This document shows positions 15,684-24,714 of a stretch of 36,102 bases of DNA, one piece after another. A model generated the notes under the pieces. That model searched no databases and had not been told where the DNA came from. It was given only the letters and a program-made list of their open reading frames with translations. Each line of letters starts with the position of its first letter. The stretch's first letter is position 1. The DNA is from Bacteroidota bacterium (GTDB lineage Bacteria; Bacteroidota; Bacteroidia; UKL13-3), in contig CANKQY010000018.1 of assembly GCA_947485745.1 (NCBI GenBank), forward strand, positions 1 through 36,102, given 5' to 3'. The position numbers were made by a program, and so were the translations under genes.

Positions 15684-16913
15684 ATGGTAAAACATCTCCT
15701 ATTTTATGTTCTATTAATTAGCTCTATTTCTGCCTTTTCACAGGAACAAATCGTTTCAAAGCCAATTGTTTTATCTGATGCAAATAATGATTTAAATGCT
15801 TTAGCTGTTAGTCCACTGAAGCTTAAAAGGCTAGCGGTAGCTGGTTGGAACAATGAAGTATTGATATACAATACTGATAGTCCTTATAAATTGGTTCAAA
15901 AATTAATTGGCCATACAGCCCCAATTAACGCAATTGCCTATACCCTTTCTGGAAATATGATGGCCAGTGGAGGCAGTGACATGAATATCAGGCTTTATGA
16001 TTCAATGTACAAATTCATTCCATTGATTGAAGATTTAAACAACCGCCATTTAGCTCAAGTTACTTCATTGATTTTTGACCGTACCGGCAAATTTTTATTT
16101 AGTGGCGATAAAGAAGGTAGATTGATGCTTTGGGATGTTTTAAACAAAAAAGCCATTAAATATTACATGACAGGCAATACCATCAATGATATTTGCCTTT
16201 CCCCTACATCTGCAAATATTTTTATAGCCCACAGTGATAAACAAATAAAGGTAATTGCATTGGCTGGTGGAAAAATATTAAAAACATTAGATGGACATAC
16301 TGATGTAGTTAATGTATTGGCTATTAGCGCAAACAACCAGTATTTAATCAGTGGTTCAAACGACAAAACAGCTAGGATTTGGGATTTAAAAACTTGGAAA
16401 CCAATTCAAGAGTTAAAAGTTGACAGTTGGAAAATAACAGCAGTAGCATTTACAGATGACAGTAAATATTGCGTAACTGGTTGCAATGATGGTACCATAT
16501 ATATATGGGAAGTTGAGACAGGAAAGCTAGTTTCGAAATCTGTTTATTCAGATCTAAATATCAGAGATATTGCGTTCAGCAAAAACAATAAATTGGTTTA
16601 TGTAGCACCAAAATTAAAAGAAACCACTGATTACGGTGCTAGAATTATCCCAAGCAATATTCCTATGTCAATTGTTGCTTCTTTAACTACGAAACTTTTA
16701 AGTACAGCTCAAAAATCATTGGATAGCATTACGCAAATTAGACCGCTAACCAAACAAGATTCAATAAAATATAAAAATATTTTGATGCCAAAAACAGGTT
16801 CAAAAAATGACAACTCACCAATAAATTTTAACGAAAATGCTGGAAATTCATTCAAATTAGATTCTGCAATTATTTATAAAACCCCAATGAATCAAGTTCC
16901 TAAAAAAAAATAA
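15684..16913 (+). CDS. Exported WD40-repeat beta-propeller protein
   Basis: A 409-residue protein with a signal peptide (MVKHLLFYVLLISSISAFS). Seven WD40-like repeats can be counted between about residues 30 and 325, enough for one seven-bladed propeller. The clearest are IGHTAPINAIAYTLSGNMMA and SGSNDKTARIWDLKT. The remaining 80 residues are polar, Asn/Lys-rich and end in KKK, without a recognised domain. WD40 propellers are protein-binding platforms; the partner is unknown. The gene is upstream of the cytochrome oxidase operon in the same direction, separated by 163 bases, so co-regulation is possible but not shown. Confidence 0.8.
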   Translation: MVKHLLFYVLLISSISAFSQEQIVSKPIVLSDANNDLNALAVSPLKLKRLAVAGWNNEVLIYNTDSPYKLVQKLIGHTAPINAIAYTLSGNMMASGGSDMNIRLYDSMYKFIPLIEDLNNRHLAQVTSLIFDRTGKFLFSGDKEGRLMLWDVLNKKAIKYYMTGNTINDICLSPTSANIFIAHSDKQIKVIALAGGKILKTLDGHTDVVNVLAISANNQYLISGSNDKTARIWDLKTWKPIQELKVDSWKITAVAFTDDSKYCVTGCNDGTIYIWEVETGKLVSKSVYSDLNIRDIAFSKNNKLVYVAPKLKETTDYGARIIPSNIPMSIVASLTTKLLSTAQKSLDSITQIRPLTKQDSIKYKNILMPKTGSKNDNSPINFNENAGNSFKLDSAIIYKTPMNQVPKKK

Positions 16914-17076
16914 GGTGATTTCTGTCATTTTTCAAAGAAGTAAAATCTTTATAATCCTAATACTTGTTTAATTACAAATATTTCAATTGTAGAAAAAAAC
17001 GTCTTTTACAAAAAAATTACTTCACTATATTGCACCGCATTTTAACCAAAACTGTAATCAACCAAAAGCTAAAAAA

Positions 17077-18507
17077 ATGAAGATTCGCAATCTGTTCCTT
17101 AAAATTACATTCCTCGTTACAGTTTTGTTTTCTTTCAACCAAAGCCTATCGGCTCAAACTGTTGAAGAAGGCAAAACTCTTTTTAACGCCAATTGTACTG
17201 CCTGTCATGCAATAAAAGACAAAGTAGTTGGCCCAGCATTAAAAGATGTAGATAAGCGCAGAAAAGAAGCCTGGCTTATTAAATGGATTAAAAACTCTCA
17301 GGCCATGGTGAAAAGTGGTGATCCTGAAGCAATTCAAGTATACAAAGAAAACAACGAGAGTATCATGACTTCATTTGAATCTTTAACTGATACTCAAATT
17401 AAATCAATACTAGCTTATGTAAAAGCAGAAAGCGAAGCACCGGCAGCAGTTCCTCAAACAGCAGGAACATCACCCGCAGCTGGCAATAATGCTGCTGCAA
17501 ACAATAACCAGGAAACAAACATCAATTGGATGTTGATGATTATTGGTATTTTATTAATTGTGATAATTTCTCAGGTTTTCAAAATTCTCAGTAAAATAGG
17601 AGAAATTCAAGGTAAACCAGTTGTAAATTGGAATAAAACCAATGGTTTGTTGATGATGGCATTTTTGATAATAGGCTTAATTGCTACAGTTTGGGAATTT
17701 GTTGTTCATGGTCCACTAACCGTCTTTGAAGCAGGCCCAGCCTCTGAACATGGTGTAGAATACGACAATATGTTCATGATAACATTGGTTTTAACCGGAA
17801 TTGTATTTGTTATTACCCAAGTATTATTATTTTGGTATGGTTTTAAATACAAAGCAGATGGTAAACGTAAAGCTTTGTATTATCCTGATAACCACAAAAT
17901 AGAATTACTTTGGACAATTATTCCTGCTATTGTGTTAACAGTTTTGGTTGTTCGTGGTTTAATTACTTGGACCCACATGACCAGCCATAATGATCCAAAG
18001 GCACGTAAAATCGAGCTTTTTGCTTACCAATTTGGTTGGAATGCCCGCTATGCTGGCACAGATAACAAATTAGGCGCACATAATTTCCGCCAAGTAGGTG
18101 TGATGAATGCCTTAGGTATTGATACCAATGACGTGAATGCCTATGACGATGTTGTTACCAACGAATTGCATCTAGAGGTAAATCAACCAGTGGATTTGGC
18201 GTTCCGTGCTAAAGATGTTATTCACAGTGCATTGTTACCTCACTTCCGTGTTCAAATGAACGTGGTACCCGGTTTACCTACTAAGTTTTCTTTCACGCCT
18301 ACTGTTACAACAGCAGAAATGAGAACTAAAATGAATAAACCTGGCTTTGATTACATTTTATTATGTAATAAAATATGCGGTGGTGCCCATTACAGGATGA
18401 AAATGAAGGTGGTAATTGATACCAAAGAAGAATACCAAAAATGGATCAATAGCCAGAATGTTCTGGTAGCCAATAAGGTAAAAAACAAAACTGTTGCATT
18501 AAAATAA
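17077..18507 (+). CDS. coxB: Cytochrome c oxidase subunit II with N-terminal cytochrome c domain
   Basis: A 476-residue subunit that passes electrons from cytochrome c to CoxA. After a signal peptide (residues 1-26), residues 28-117 form a class I cytochrome c: heme-binding CTACH (40-44), a likely axial Met97 in ESIMTSF and a C-terminal helix ending ILAYVK. A Pro/Ala/Asn-rich linker (about 120-147) leads to a first membrane helix (150-171), then the usual Bacteroidetes CoxB part with further helices. The CuA site reads DVIHS (His383), CNKICGGAHYRM (Cys430, Cys434, His438, Met441). Lys432 stands where many relatives have Glu. The extra cytochrome c at the N-terminus is unusual, since caa3 oxidases carry it at the C-terminus. 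First gene of the operon; a TATATTGC box lies at 17026-17033. Confidence 0.93.
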   Translation: MKIRNLFLKITFLVTVLFSFNQSLSAQTVEEGKTLFNANCTACHAIKDKVVGPALKDVDKRRKEAWLIKWIKNSQAMVKSGDPEAIQVYKENNESIMTSFESLTDTQIKSILAYVKAESEAPAAVPQTAGTSPAAGNNAAANNNQETNINWMLMIIGILLIVIISQVFKILSKIGEIQGKPVVNWNKTNGLLMMAFLIIGLIATVWEFVVHGPLTVFEAGPASEHGVEYDNMFMITLVLTGIVFVITQVLLFWYGFKYKADGKRKALYYPDNHKIELLWTIIPAIVLTVLVVRGLITWTHMTSHNDPKARKIELFAYQFGWNARYAGTDNKLGAHNFRQVGVMNALGIDTNDVNAYDDVVTNELHLEVNQPVDLAFRAKDVIHSALLPHFRVQMNVVPGLPTKFSFTPTVTTAEMRTKMNKPGFDYILLCNKICGGAHYRMKMKVVIDTKEEYQKWINSQNVLVANKVKNKTVALK

Positions 18508-18542
18508 TTTATTACTGACAAAAATAATAACCTAATCTATAT

Positions 18543-20381
18543 ATGAGCGATCACAATATTGACAACCACCACGAGGAACATGAACACCATAAAGACTCCT
18601 TCTTGTCGAAGTATGTCTTTAGCATGGACCACAAAATGATTGCAAGACAATTTTTAATTACTGGTATCATCATGGGTACCATAGGAATGTTAATGTCTAT
18701 GATATTCCGTTTACAATTAGCCTATCCAGACATGACCTTCCCTTTCTTAGAAGGCATTATAGGACATTGGGGAAAAGATGGCAAGCTTGATCCAAATTTT
18801 TACTTGGCTTTAATTACGATACATGGCACTATCATGGTATTTTATGTATTAACAGCAGGCTTAAGTGGAACCTTTTCAAATCTATTAATTCCTCTTCAAG
18901 TTGGAGCAAGAGATATGGCTTCTCCTTTTATGAACATGTTGTCTTATTGGTTTTTCTTTGCCTCATCATGTGTCTTGTTATTCTCATTATTTGTGGATGG
19001 TGGTCCGGCCTCTGCAGGTTGGACGGTATATCCGCCGCTTTCGGCCTTGCCTAAAGCAATACCGGGTTCAGGTACAGGTATGACCTTGTGGTTAGTTGCG
19101 ATGATTTTATTTATTGCTTCTGCACTTCTAGGAGGTATCAATTATATTGCTACTATTTTAAATATGAGAACAAAAGGTATGAAAATGACTCGTTTACCTT
19201 TAACCATATGGGCATTTTTAGTTACCGCAATATTGGGTTTATTATCATTTCCGGTATTATTAGGAGGATCATTACTTTTGGTATTCGACCGTAGTTTTGG
19301 TACGTCCTTCTATTTATCTGAAATAGTTGCTGAGTTTGCAGGTGGCATTGAGCGTACCGGTGGTTCACCTATTTTGTTCCAACATTTATTTTGGTTCTTA
19401 GGACACCCTGAGGTTTATATCATTTTATTACCAGCCTTGGGAATTACCTCTGAGGTAATTGCTACCAATGCTCGTAAACCAATTTTCGGATACCGTGCAA
19501 TGATTGGTTCAATCTTAGCCATTGGAGTGCTATCATTTATTGTTTGGGGTCACCACATGTTTATAACCGGTATGAACCCATTTTTAGGATCAGTATTTAT
19601 GTTGGGTACATTGATTATTGCAGTGCCATCAGCGGTTAAAACTTTTAATTACTTGGCTACATTATGGCAAGGAAATTTGAAATTAACCCCAGCCATGATG
19701 TTTGCAATTGGCTTGGTATCTTTCTTTATTTCTGGTGGTTTAACAGGTATTTATTTAGGAAATGCAGCGCTAGACATCAATTTACATGATACCTATTTTG
19801 TGGTAGCCCACTTCCATTTGGTAATGGGTAGTGCCGCAATATTTGGTATGATGGCGGGTATTTACCATTGGTATCCAAAATTATTTGGTAGAATGATGAA
19901 TGAAACTGCAGGCCATATACACTTTTGGCTTACCATCATTTCTGCCTATTGTGTATTCTTCCCTATGCACTTTTTGGGATTGGCTGGTGTGCCACGCAGA
20001 TACTACGCAAATACTGCTTACGATCAATTTGATGTGTTTGTAGATATGAACCAATTTATTACCATAGCAGCATTATTAGGAGGTTTGGCTCAATTAATTT
20101 TCTTAGTTAATTTCTTCTATAATATATTTAAAGGCAAGCGTTCTCCACAAAATCCGTGGGATTCGAATACCCTTGAGTGGACTGCTCCAGTTGAACATTT
20201 CCATGGTAACTGGATTGGTGAAATACCACATGTTTACCGTTGGGCTTATGACTATAGTAAACCAGGAGCTGAGCAAGATTTCATTCCTCAAAATGTTCCG
20301 GATGAAGGACAAACTGATTGCATGGAAGAAGCTGTAGGATTGCCTGCAATAGGAAACCATGCGGCATCAGCAGAAGCTTAA
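18543..20381 (+). CDS. coxA: Cytochrome c oxidase subunit I
   Basis: The 612-residue catalytic subunit, with about 12 membrane helices, holding low-spin heme a and the heme a3-CuB centre that reduces oxygen. Visible ligands: IHGTIMVFY (low-spin heme His), FLGHPEVYI (CuB His, the cross-linked Tyr, and the Glu of the proton path), GHHMFITGM (two CuB His) and VVAHFHLVMG (His ligands of heme a3 and heme a). The Glu in GHPEVY places it in the A1 type. The N-terminus is His/Glu-rich (NHHEEHEHH), a possible metal-binding tail. It starts 35 bases after coxB with no terminator between. Confidence 0.97.
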   Translation: MSDHNIDNHHEEHEHHKDSFLSKYVFSMDHKMIARQFLITGIIMGTIGMLMSMIFRLQLAYPDMTFPFLEGIIGHWGKDGKLDPNFYLALITIHGTIMVFYVLTAGLSGTFSNLLIPLQVGARDMASPFMNMLSYWFFFASSCVLLFSLFVDGGPASAGWTVYPPLSALPKAIPGSGTGMTLWLVAMILFIASALLGGINYIATILNMRTKGMKMTRLPLTIWAFLVTAILGLLSFPVLLGGSLLLVFDRSFGTSFYLSEIVAEFAGGIERTGGSPILFQHLFWFLGHPEVYIILLPALGITSEVIATNARKPIFGYRAMIGSILAIGVLSFIVWGHHMFITGMNPFLGSVFMLGTLIIAVPSAVKTFNYLATLWQGNLKLTPAMMFAIGLVSFFISGGLTGIYLGNAALDINLHDTYFVVAHFHLVMGSAAIFGMMAGIYHWYPKLFGRMMNETAGHIHFWLTIISAYCVFFPMHFLGLAGVPRRYYANTAYDQFDVFVDMNQFITIAALLGGLAQLIFLVNFFYNIFKGKRSPQNPWDSNTLEWTAPVEHFHGNWIGEIPHVYRWAYDYSKPGAEQDFIPQNVPDEGQTDCMEEAVGLPAIGNHAASAEA

Positions 20382-20383
20382 AA

Positions 20384-20443
20384 AATTATGAATGATGAGT
20401 TATGAATTAATATCTCATTATTCATTATTCATAATTCATAATT
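20384..20443. repeat. AT-rich inverted repeat between coxA and ctaA
   Basis: The left arm (starting AATTATGAATGATGAG at 20384) pairs with the right arm ending TTCATAATTCATAATT at 20443; about 20 of 23 outer positions match. It fills nearly all of the 68-base gap. It has little GC in the stem and no T tail, so it is a weak terminator candidate; RNA processing or a repeat remnant is equally possible. Confidence 0.6.
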
Positions 20444-20449
20444 GAAATT

Positions 20450-21421
20450 GTGATTGATATAAAAAAACAAAATAGATTTAGACGCTTTGGCATATTAACC
20501 ATAGCGGCAGTGTTCTTTCTCATATTTATAGGTGGATTGGTGCGCAGCACAGGAAGTGGCATGGGATGCCCAGATTGGCCAAAGTGTTTTGGACAATTTA
20601 TCCCTCCTACTGATGTGAGCGAACTGCCAGCAGATTATAAAACAAAATTTGCAGTTGTTGGTAAGGAGATAGCTGATTTTGACGCCTTTAAAACCTGGAC
20701 AGAATACTATAACAGGTTGGTAGGAGTTGTAATTGGTTTATTGATTTTATTAACTGTAGTATTTGCAATTCCATACCTAAGGAGTAACAACAAAAAGATA
20801 TTCTGGCTAAGTTTTTTAGCCTTCATCTTAGTTGGCATTCAAGGATGGATAGGTGCAAAAGTTGTATCAAGTGATTTGGCAACATACATGGTGAGCATTC
20901 ATATGCTTATTGCTTTATTGATTGTTGCTTTGTTGGTTTATACAATTACAGCTAGCCAAGATTTTATAATTGAGCAGCAGTTTAATTATGCACCATTGAA
21001 GAGTTTTATTTTTCTTAGCTTGATCATTTCATTGGTTCAAACCGTAAGTGGAACACAAGTAAGGGAAGCCGTGGATGAAGTAGCGCAAAGGTTTGACAAC
21101 CGTTGGTTATGGGCAGAAGAGTTGGGACTGATATTTAAAGCACATAGAAGCTGGAGTATATTAAACTTAGGTTTGAGTGTATTTATAATGATTCAATTCA
21201 AAAAATTGTTTGAACGCAATTCAATTCTATACAAAGCCTCATTGGCATTGGTATTATTGATGAGTACTCAAGCATTAACAGGAGCGGTTTTGGCTAATTT
21301 AGGTTTTCCGAAACAGTTTCAAAGTATTCACCTAACATTGGGAAGTTTAACAGCAGGCATGCAAATTTTTATTGCAATTTTGGTGTTAACAAAAACAAAA
21401 ATTAAAAAAGAAGGCGTTTAA
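20450..21421 (+). CDS. ctaA: Heme A synthase (COX15/CtaA)
   Basis: A 323-residue membrane enzyme that oxidises heme O to heme A for the oxidase. The opening RRFGILTIAAVFFLIFIGGL, VRSTGSGMGCPDWPKCFGQF and the following TEYYNRLVGVVIGL are diagnostic; a second half repeats the fold with QTVSGTQVREAVD and KAHRSWSILNLGLS. About eight helices are visible, with His residues at the heme positions. The start is GTG (20450), directly after the AT-rich inverted repeat. It ends three bases before ctaB. Confidence 0.93.
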   Translation: MIDIKKQNRFRRFGILTIAAVFFLIFIGGLVRSTGSGMGCPDWPKCFGQFIPPTDVSELPADYKTKFAVVGKEIADFDAFKTWTEYYNRLVGVVIGLLILLTVVFAIPYLRSNNKKIFWLSFLAFILVGIQGWIGAKVVSSDLATYMVSIHMLIALLIVALLVYTITASQDFIIEQQFNYAPLKSFIFLSLIISLVQTVSGTQVREAVDEVAQRFDNRWLWAEELGLIFKAHRSWSILNLGLSVFIMIQFKKLFERNSILYKASLALVLLMSTQALTGAVLANLGFPKQFQSIHLTLGSLTAGMQIFIAILVLTKTKIKKEGV

Positions 21422-21424
21422 AAC

Positions 21425-22333
21425 GTGGAAATAAATACGATAAATAACAATGAAACTATTGCGCAGGTAAGTTACCTCAGGGCAAAGGTTAGCGACTATA
21501 ACCAATTGGTTAAGTTTCGCTTGACTTTCTTGGTGGTATTTTCATCAGTGGTAACATTTTTAACTGCTAGTGCAGGGGCCATCAATTGGTTCAATGCTGC
21601 TATGCTTGCCTTGGGAGGATTTTTTGTAACAGGAGCTGCCAATGGCATTAACCAGGTTATAGAAAAGGATTTTGATAAACTCATGTTGCGCACAGCCAAT
21701 CGACCGGTTGCAACCAATAGAATGAGTGTTACCGAGGCTTCCATTGTTTGCACCCTTATGGGAATTTTGGGAGTATTTATTATTAGTTACTATTTGAACC
21801 CACTATCTGGCTGGTTGGCATTAGGCGCCTTGATGAGTTATGCATTTATCTATACTCCTCTTAAAAGAATTTCTCCCGTATCAGTATTTGTCGGTGCATT
21901 TCCTGGGGCTATTCCAACATTGTTGGGTTGGGTTGCAGTATCAGGAACCATAAACATGCCAGCAATTATATTATTTGGGGTTCAATTTTTTTGGCAGTTC
22001 CCTCACTTTTGGAGCATAGCTTGGATATTAGATGATGATTATAAAAGAGCAGGTTTTAAGATGCTTCCATCTACACCAGGTAGAGATAAAGGTACCGCAT
22101 TTCAGGCCTTAACATTTAGTTTAGTTCTAATACCAATTGGTATGTTGCCTTATCAATATGGTATAAGTGGCGTTCCATCTGCAGTGATTGGTGCATTGGG
22201 AGGATTAATGCTTAGCTATTATTCTTACAAACTATTTAGGAGTTGCGAAATGGCAGATGCCAAGAAATTAATGTTTGCCTCATTTATCTACCTCCCATTG
22301 GTTCAGTTAGCTTATTTATTAGATAAAATATAA
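21425..22333 (+). CDS. ctaB: Protoheme IX farnesyltransferase (heme O synthase)
   Basis: A 302-residue UbiA-type prenyltransferase that adds a farnesyl group to heme B to make heme O, the substrate of CtaA. The prenyl-diphosphate site reads NGINQVIEKDFDKLMLRTAN (about residues 76-95), and the second loop has QFFWQFPHFWSIAWILDDDY with the conserved Asp residues. About eight to nine helices. The GTG start leaves a three-base gap after ctaA, so coupled translation is likely. Length normal. Confidence 0.95.
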   Translation: MEINTINNNETIAQVSYLRAKVSDYNQLVKFRLTFLVVFSSVVTFLTASAGAINWFNAAMLALGGFFVTGAANGINQVIEKDFDKLMLRTANRPVATNRMSVTEASIVCTLMGILGVFIISYYLNPLSGWLALGALMSYAFIYTPLKRISPVSVFVGAFPGAIPTLLGWVAVSGTINMPAIILFGVQFFWQFPHFWSIAWILDDDYKRAGFKMLPSTPGRDKGTAFQALTFSLVLIPIGMLPYQYGISGVPSAVIGALGGLMLSYYSYKLFRSCEMADAKKLMFASFIYLPLVQLAYLLDKI

Positions 22334-22334
22334 C

Positions 22335-22916
22335 ATGCAAAGTTCAATTGTACAAAGTAGCGAAGAAGCCAATTATGTAATTAACCCAAAGAAATTTGTA
22401 CTTTGGTTACTAATTGTTGCCAGCTTAATGTTGTTTGCTGGTTTTACCAGTGCCTATATTGTTAGAAGAGGTGAAGGGAACTGGGAGATTTTTAATCTAC
22501 CCTCTATGTTTGCTTGGAATACCTTGATGATTATTCTTTCTTCGGTATTTATACAACTAAGTTATAGTGCTGCAAAGAAAAATAATTTTGCTATCCTTAA
22601 ATCATTTTTGACCCTAGCCTTTGTGTTGGGAGTTGGTTTTTGTTTTGGACAGTGGTATGCATGGAAGCAATTAATTGCAGACAATGTGTTCTTTGCCTTT
22701 TCTAACCCATCCAATTCATTTGTATATGTAATTTCGGGTGTTCATTTATTTCACGTAATATGTGGAGCCTTGTTTATTTTCATCATGGTCATTAATTCAT
22801 TCCTAAATAAAATTCACCAAAACGCACTTTTGTATTTAAACATGTGTATTACCTATTGGCATTTTATTGGGATATTATGGATTTACTTATACCTATTCCT
22901 TTACCTTTATAGATAA
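22335..22916 (+). CDS. Heme-copper oxidase subunit III family protein (short form)
   Basis: A 193-residue membrane protein of the CoxC/subunit III superfamily with five predicted helices. Supporting pattern: LMLFAGFTSAYIVRRGEGNW in the first helix region, GQWYAWKQLI and VSGVHLFHVICGALF-like VISGVHLFHVICG, ending in YWHFIGILWIYLY, the usual subunit III C-terminus. It starts one base after ctaB. A second, longer subunit III gene follows; Bacteroidota oxidase clusters commonly have both. Which one is the true structural subunit cannot be told from sequence. Confidence 0.85.
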   Translation: MQSSIVQSSEEANYVINPKKFVLWLLIVASLMLFAGFTSAYIVRRGEGNWEIFNLPSMFAWNTLMIILSSVFIQLSYSAAKKNNFAILKSFLTLAFVLGVGFCFGQWYAWKQLIADNVFFAFSNPSNSFVYVISGVHLFHVICGALFIFIMVINSFLNKIHQNALLYLNMCITYWHFIGILWIYLYLFLYLYR

Positions 22917-22946
22917 TTAATAATTTAAAACAAGCATAATTCTAAA

Positions 22947-23702
22947 ATGGCTACAAACACTTTAAGCACCGAGAAAAAGTTTAACTGGGGTGGCGGCAAA
23001 TCACCATTTAGCGTGAGCTACGGAAAGTTAATGATGTGGATCTTCCTACTTTCTGATGCCTTCACCTTTTCATCCTTGCTGATTGCTTACGGATTTATTC
23101 GTTACAGCTTTCAATCGCCAATTCACAATTTGGTGGTAAAACCATTTGATCATTTATCACATGATTTTGTGCAAGAAATGGTTGAAAAAACAAAGTACTT
23201 TGTACAAGATCATTGGCCTTCTCCAGAATTGGTGTTTAACCATTTCCCTTTTATTCATGGAATGCATTTACCTTTGTTTTTTGTAAGTTTAATGACTTTC
23301 ATTCTCATCTTAAGTTCCGTTACTATGGTGTTGGCTGTTGAAGCTGGGCACCGCAATGCAAAAAGCGAAGTTTCTAAATATATGTTAATGACCATTATTG
23401 GAGGGGCTATGTTCTTAGGTTGCCAAGCTTGGGAATGGACAACCTTTATTGGCGAAGGAGCGCGATTGTTTGGTAACCCATACGGACCACGTTCGTTTGC
23501 AGCACTGTTTTTTATTGTAACTGGTTTTCATGGCTTCCACGTTTTTTCTGGAGTGGTGTTAAATGTTATTATATATATCAATGTATTGAAAGGCACCTAT
23601 GAAAAAAGAGGTCATTATGAAATGGTTGAAAAAGTTGGTTTATACTGGCACTTTGTAGATTTAGTTTGGGTATTTGTATTTACCTTTTTCTACCTTATTT
23701 AA
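22947..23702 (+). CDS. coxC: Cytochrome c oxidase subunit III
   Basis: A 251-residue subunit III protein, the longer of the pair. It has GKLMMWIFLLSDAFTFSSLL (first helix), CQAWEWTTFI, FIVTGFHGFHVFSGVVLN with the conserved His pair, and the C-terminal GLYWHFVDLVWVFVFTFFYL. A soluble loop of about 50 residues (residues 50-100) separates the first two helices. It follows the short form by 30 bases. Structural role in the oxidase is well supported by family and context. Confidence 0.9.
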   Translation: MATNTLSTEKKFNWGGGKSPFSVSYGKLMMWIFLLSDAFTFSSLLIAYGFIRYSFQSPIHNLVVKPFDHLSHDFVQEMVEKTKYFVQDHWPSPELVFNHFPFIHGMHLPLFFVSLMTFILILSSVTMVLAVEAGHRNAKSEVSKYMLMTIIGGAMFLGCQAWEWTTFIGEGARLFGNPYGPRSFAALFFIVTGFHGFHVFSGVVLNVIIYINVLKGTYEKRGHYEMVEKVGLYWHFVDLVWVFVFTFFYLI

Positions 23703-23731
23703 TTTATTCACCTAAAAAAATATTATCTAAA

Positions 23732-24064
23732 ATGGAACATATAGAACATTTGGAACACACAGAAACACCTAAAGACATGAAAAGCCAGATTTGGAAAACA
23801 TTCTGGATTTTATTGGCCTTTACGGTTGTAGATATCGTAATTTATTTCATGTTGCTATCAAACCACTCTATGTGGAAGAATTGGTTATTCATATTGCTTG
23901 GAGTAGTTAAAGCATATTTCATTGTAGGTGTGTTTATGCACATGAAATTTGAAAGGAAAACTTTAATGTATTCTATCATAATACCCATGATATTTGTCGT
24001 GTTTTTTGTTTCCCTCATGATTATTGAAGGCGATTATACTAATTTACTTAGGTGGTTTAAATAA
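23732..24064 (+). CDS. Cytochrome c oxidase subunit IV (prokaryotic type)
   Basis: A 110-residue protein with three hydrophobic segments: FWILLAFTVVDIVIYFML, WLFILLGVVKAYFIVGVFMH and MYSIIIPMIFVVFFVSLMII. The pattern VKAYFIVGVFMHMKFE is characteristic of the bacterial COX4 family. The N-terminus is His/Glu-rich (EHIEHLEHTE), similar in flavour to the CoxA N-terminus. The start at 23732 was chosen because the longer frame overlaps the end of coxC. Its stop overlaps the ATG of the SCO gene by one base. Confidence 0.88.
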   Translation: MEHIEHLEHTETPKDMKSQIWKTFWILLAFTVVDIVIYFMLLSNHSMWKNWLFILLGVVKAYFIVGVFMHMKFERKTLMYSIIIPMIFVVFFVSLMIIEGDYTNLLRWFK

Positions 24065-24714
24065 TGAAAAGAAAAGGATTTTGGATAGCAACCGGACTAC
24101 TTGTAGTTCCGGTTGTTATTTTTTATATACTTAATGCCGGTACGATGAATTTTAAATCGCTGCCAATTTATGGTGAACGAATTGCTCCTGATGGTGTAAA
24201 TCAAAAAGACACCATTTATTATCACATTCCTGATTTTAAAGGGTTGGATCAAAACGGCAAAGAATTTTCATTTAAAAACTTAGACGACAATATCTTTATC
24301 ACCAATTTCTTTTTTGCTTCATGCAAAGATGTTTGTCCTACTATGAACCGAAGACTATCTAAGGTTTACGAAAAATACAAGGAGTTTTCTGAAGTACGTT
24401 TTGTTTCTTTTACAGTAGATCCTGCGCAAGATAGCATTGCCGTTTTAAAGGCTTATGCAAAAAAATACAATGCAGACTCAAGTATTTGGCATTTTGTTAG
24501 AGCTAACGAGGATGATATTTTAAAAATTGGACAGGGATTTTTATTACCAGTATCTGTTGAAGATAAAACAATTGATCACAGTCAGCAGTTTATATTAGTA
24601 GATAAAGAAAAACACATCAGAGGCATCTATGATAGCTACAGCGATGTTGAAATTAAGCGTTTAGAAGAAGACATTAAAGTATTGTTATATGAATACCACC
24701 ACCCAGCAAAATAA
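24064..24714 (+). CDS. SCO1/SenC copper chaperone
   Basis: A 216-residue membrane-anchored thioredoxin-fold protein that delivers copper to, or reduces, the CuA site of subunit II. An N-terminal anchor (GFWIATGLLVVPVVIFYIL) precedes the soluble domain. The copper-binding Cys pair is in FASCKDVCPTMN (CxxxCP), and the third ligand is the His in TIDHSQQFILVD. All three ligands are present, so it should be active. TAATG overlap with the subunit IV gene and a 26-base overlap with the next gene indicate tight translational coupling. Confidence 0.94.
   Translation: MKRKGFWIATGLLVVPVVIFYILNAGTMNFKSLPIYGERIAPDGVNQKDTIYYHIPDFKGLDQNGKEFSFKNLDDNIFITNFFFASCKDVCPTMNRRLSKVYEKYKEFSEVRFVSFTVDPAQDSIAVLKAYAKKYNADSSIWHFVRANEDDILKIGQGFLLPVSVEDKTIDHSQQFILVDKEKHIRGIYDSYSDVEIKRLEEDIKVLLYEYHHPAK

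Noticed and set aside
17761-18000. Frameshift or gene fusion artefact joining a separate cytochrome c gene to coxB
   Set aside because: The frame is continuous from the signal peptide through the linker to CuA, and there is no internal start with its own signal before the CoxB part.
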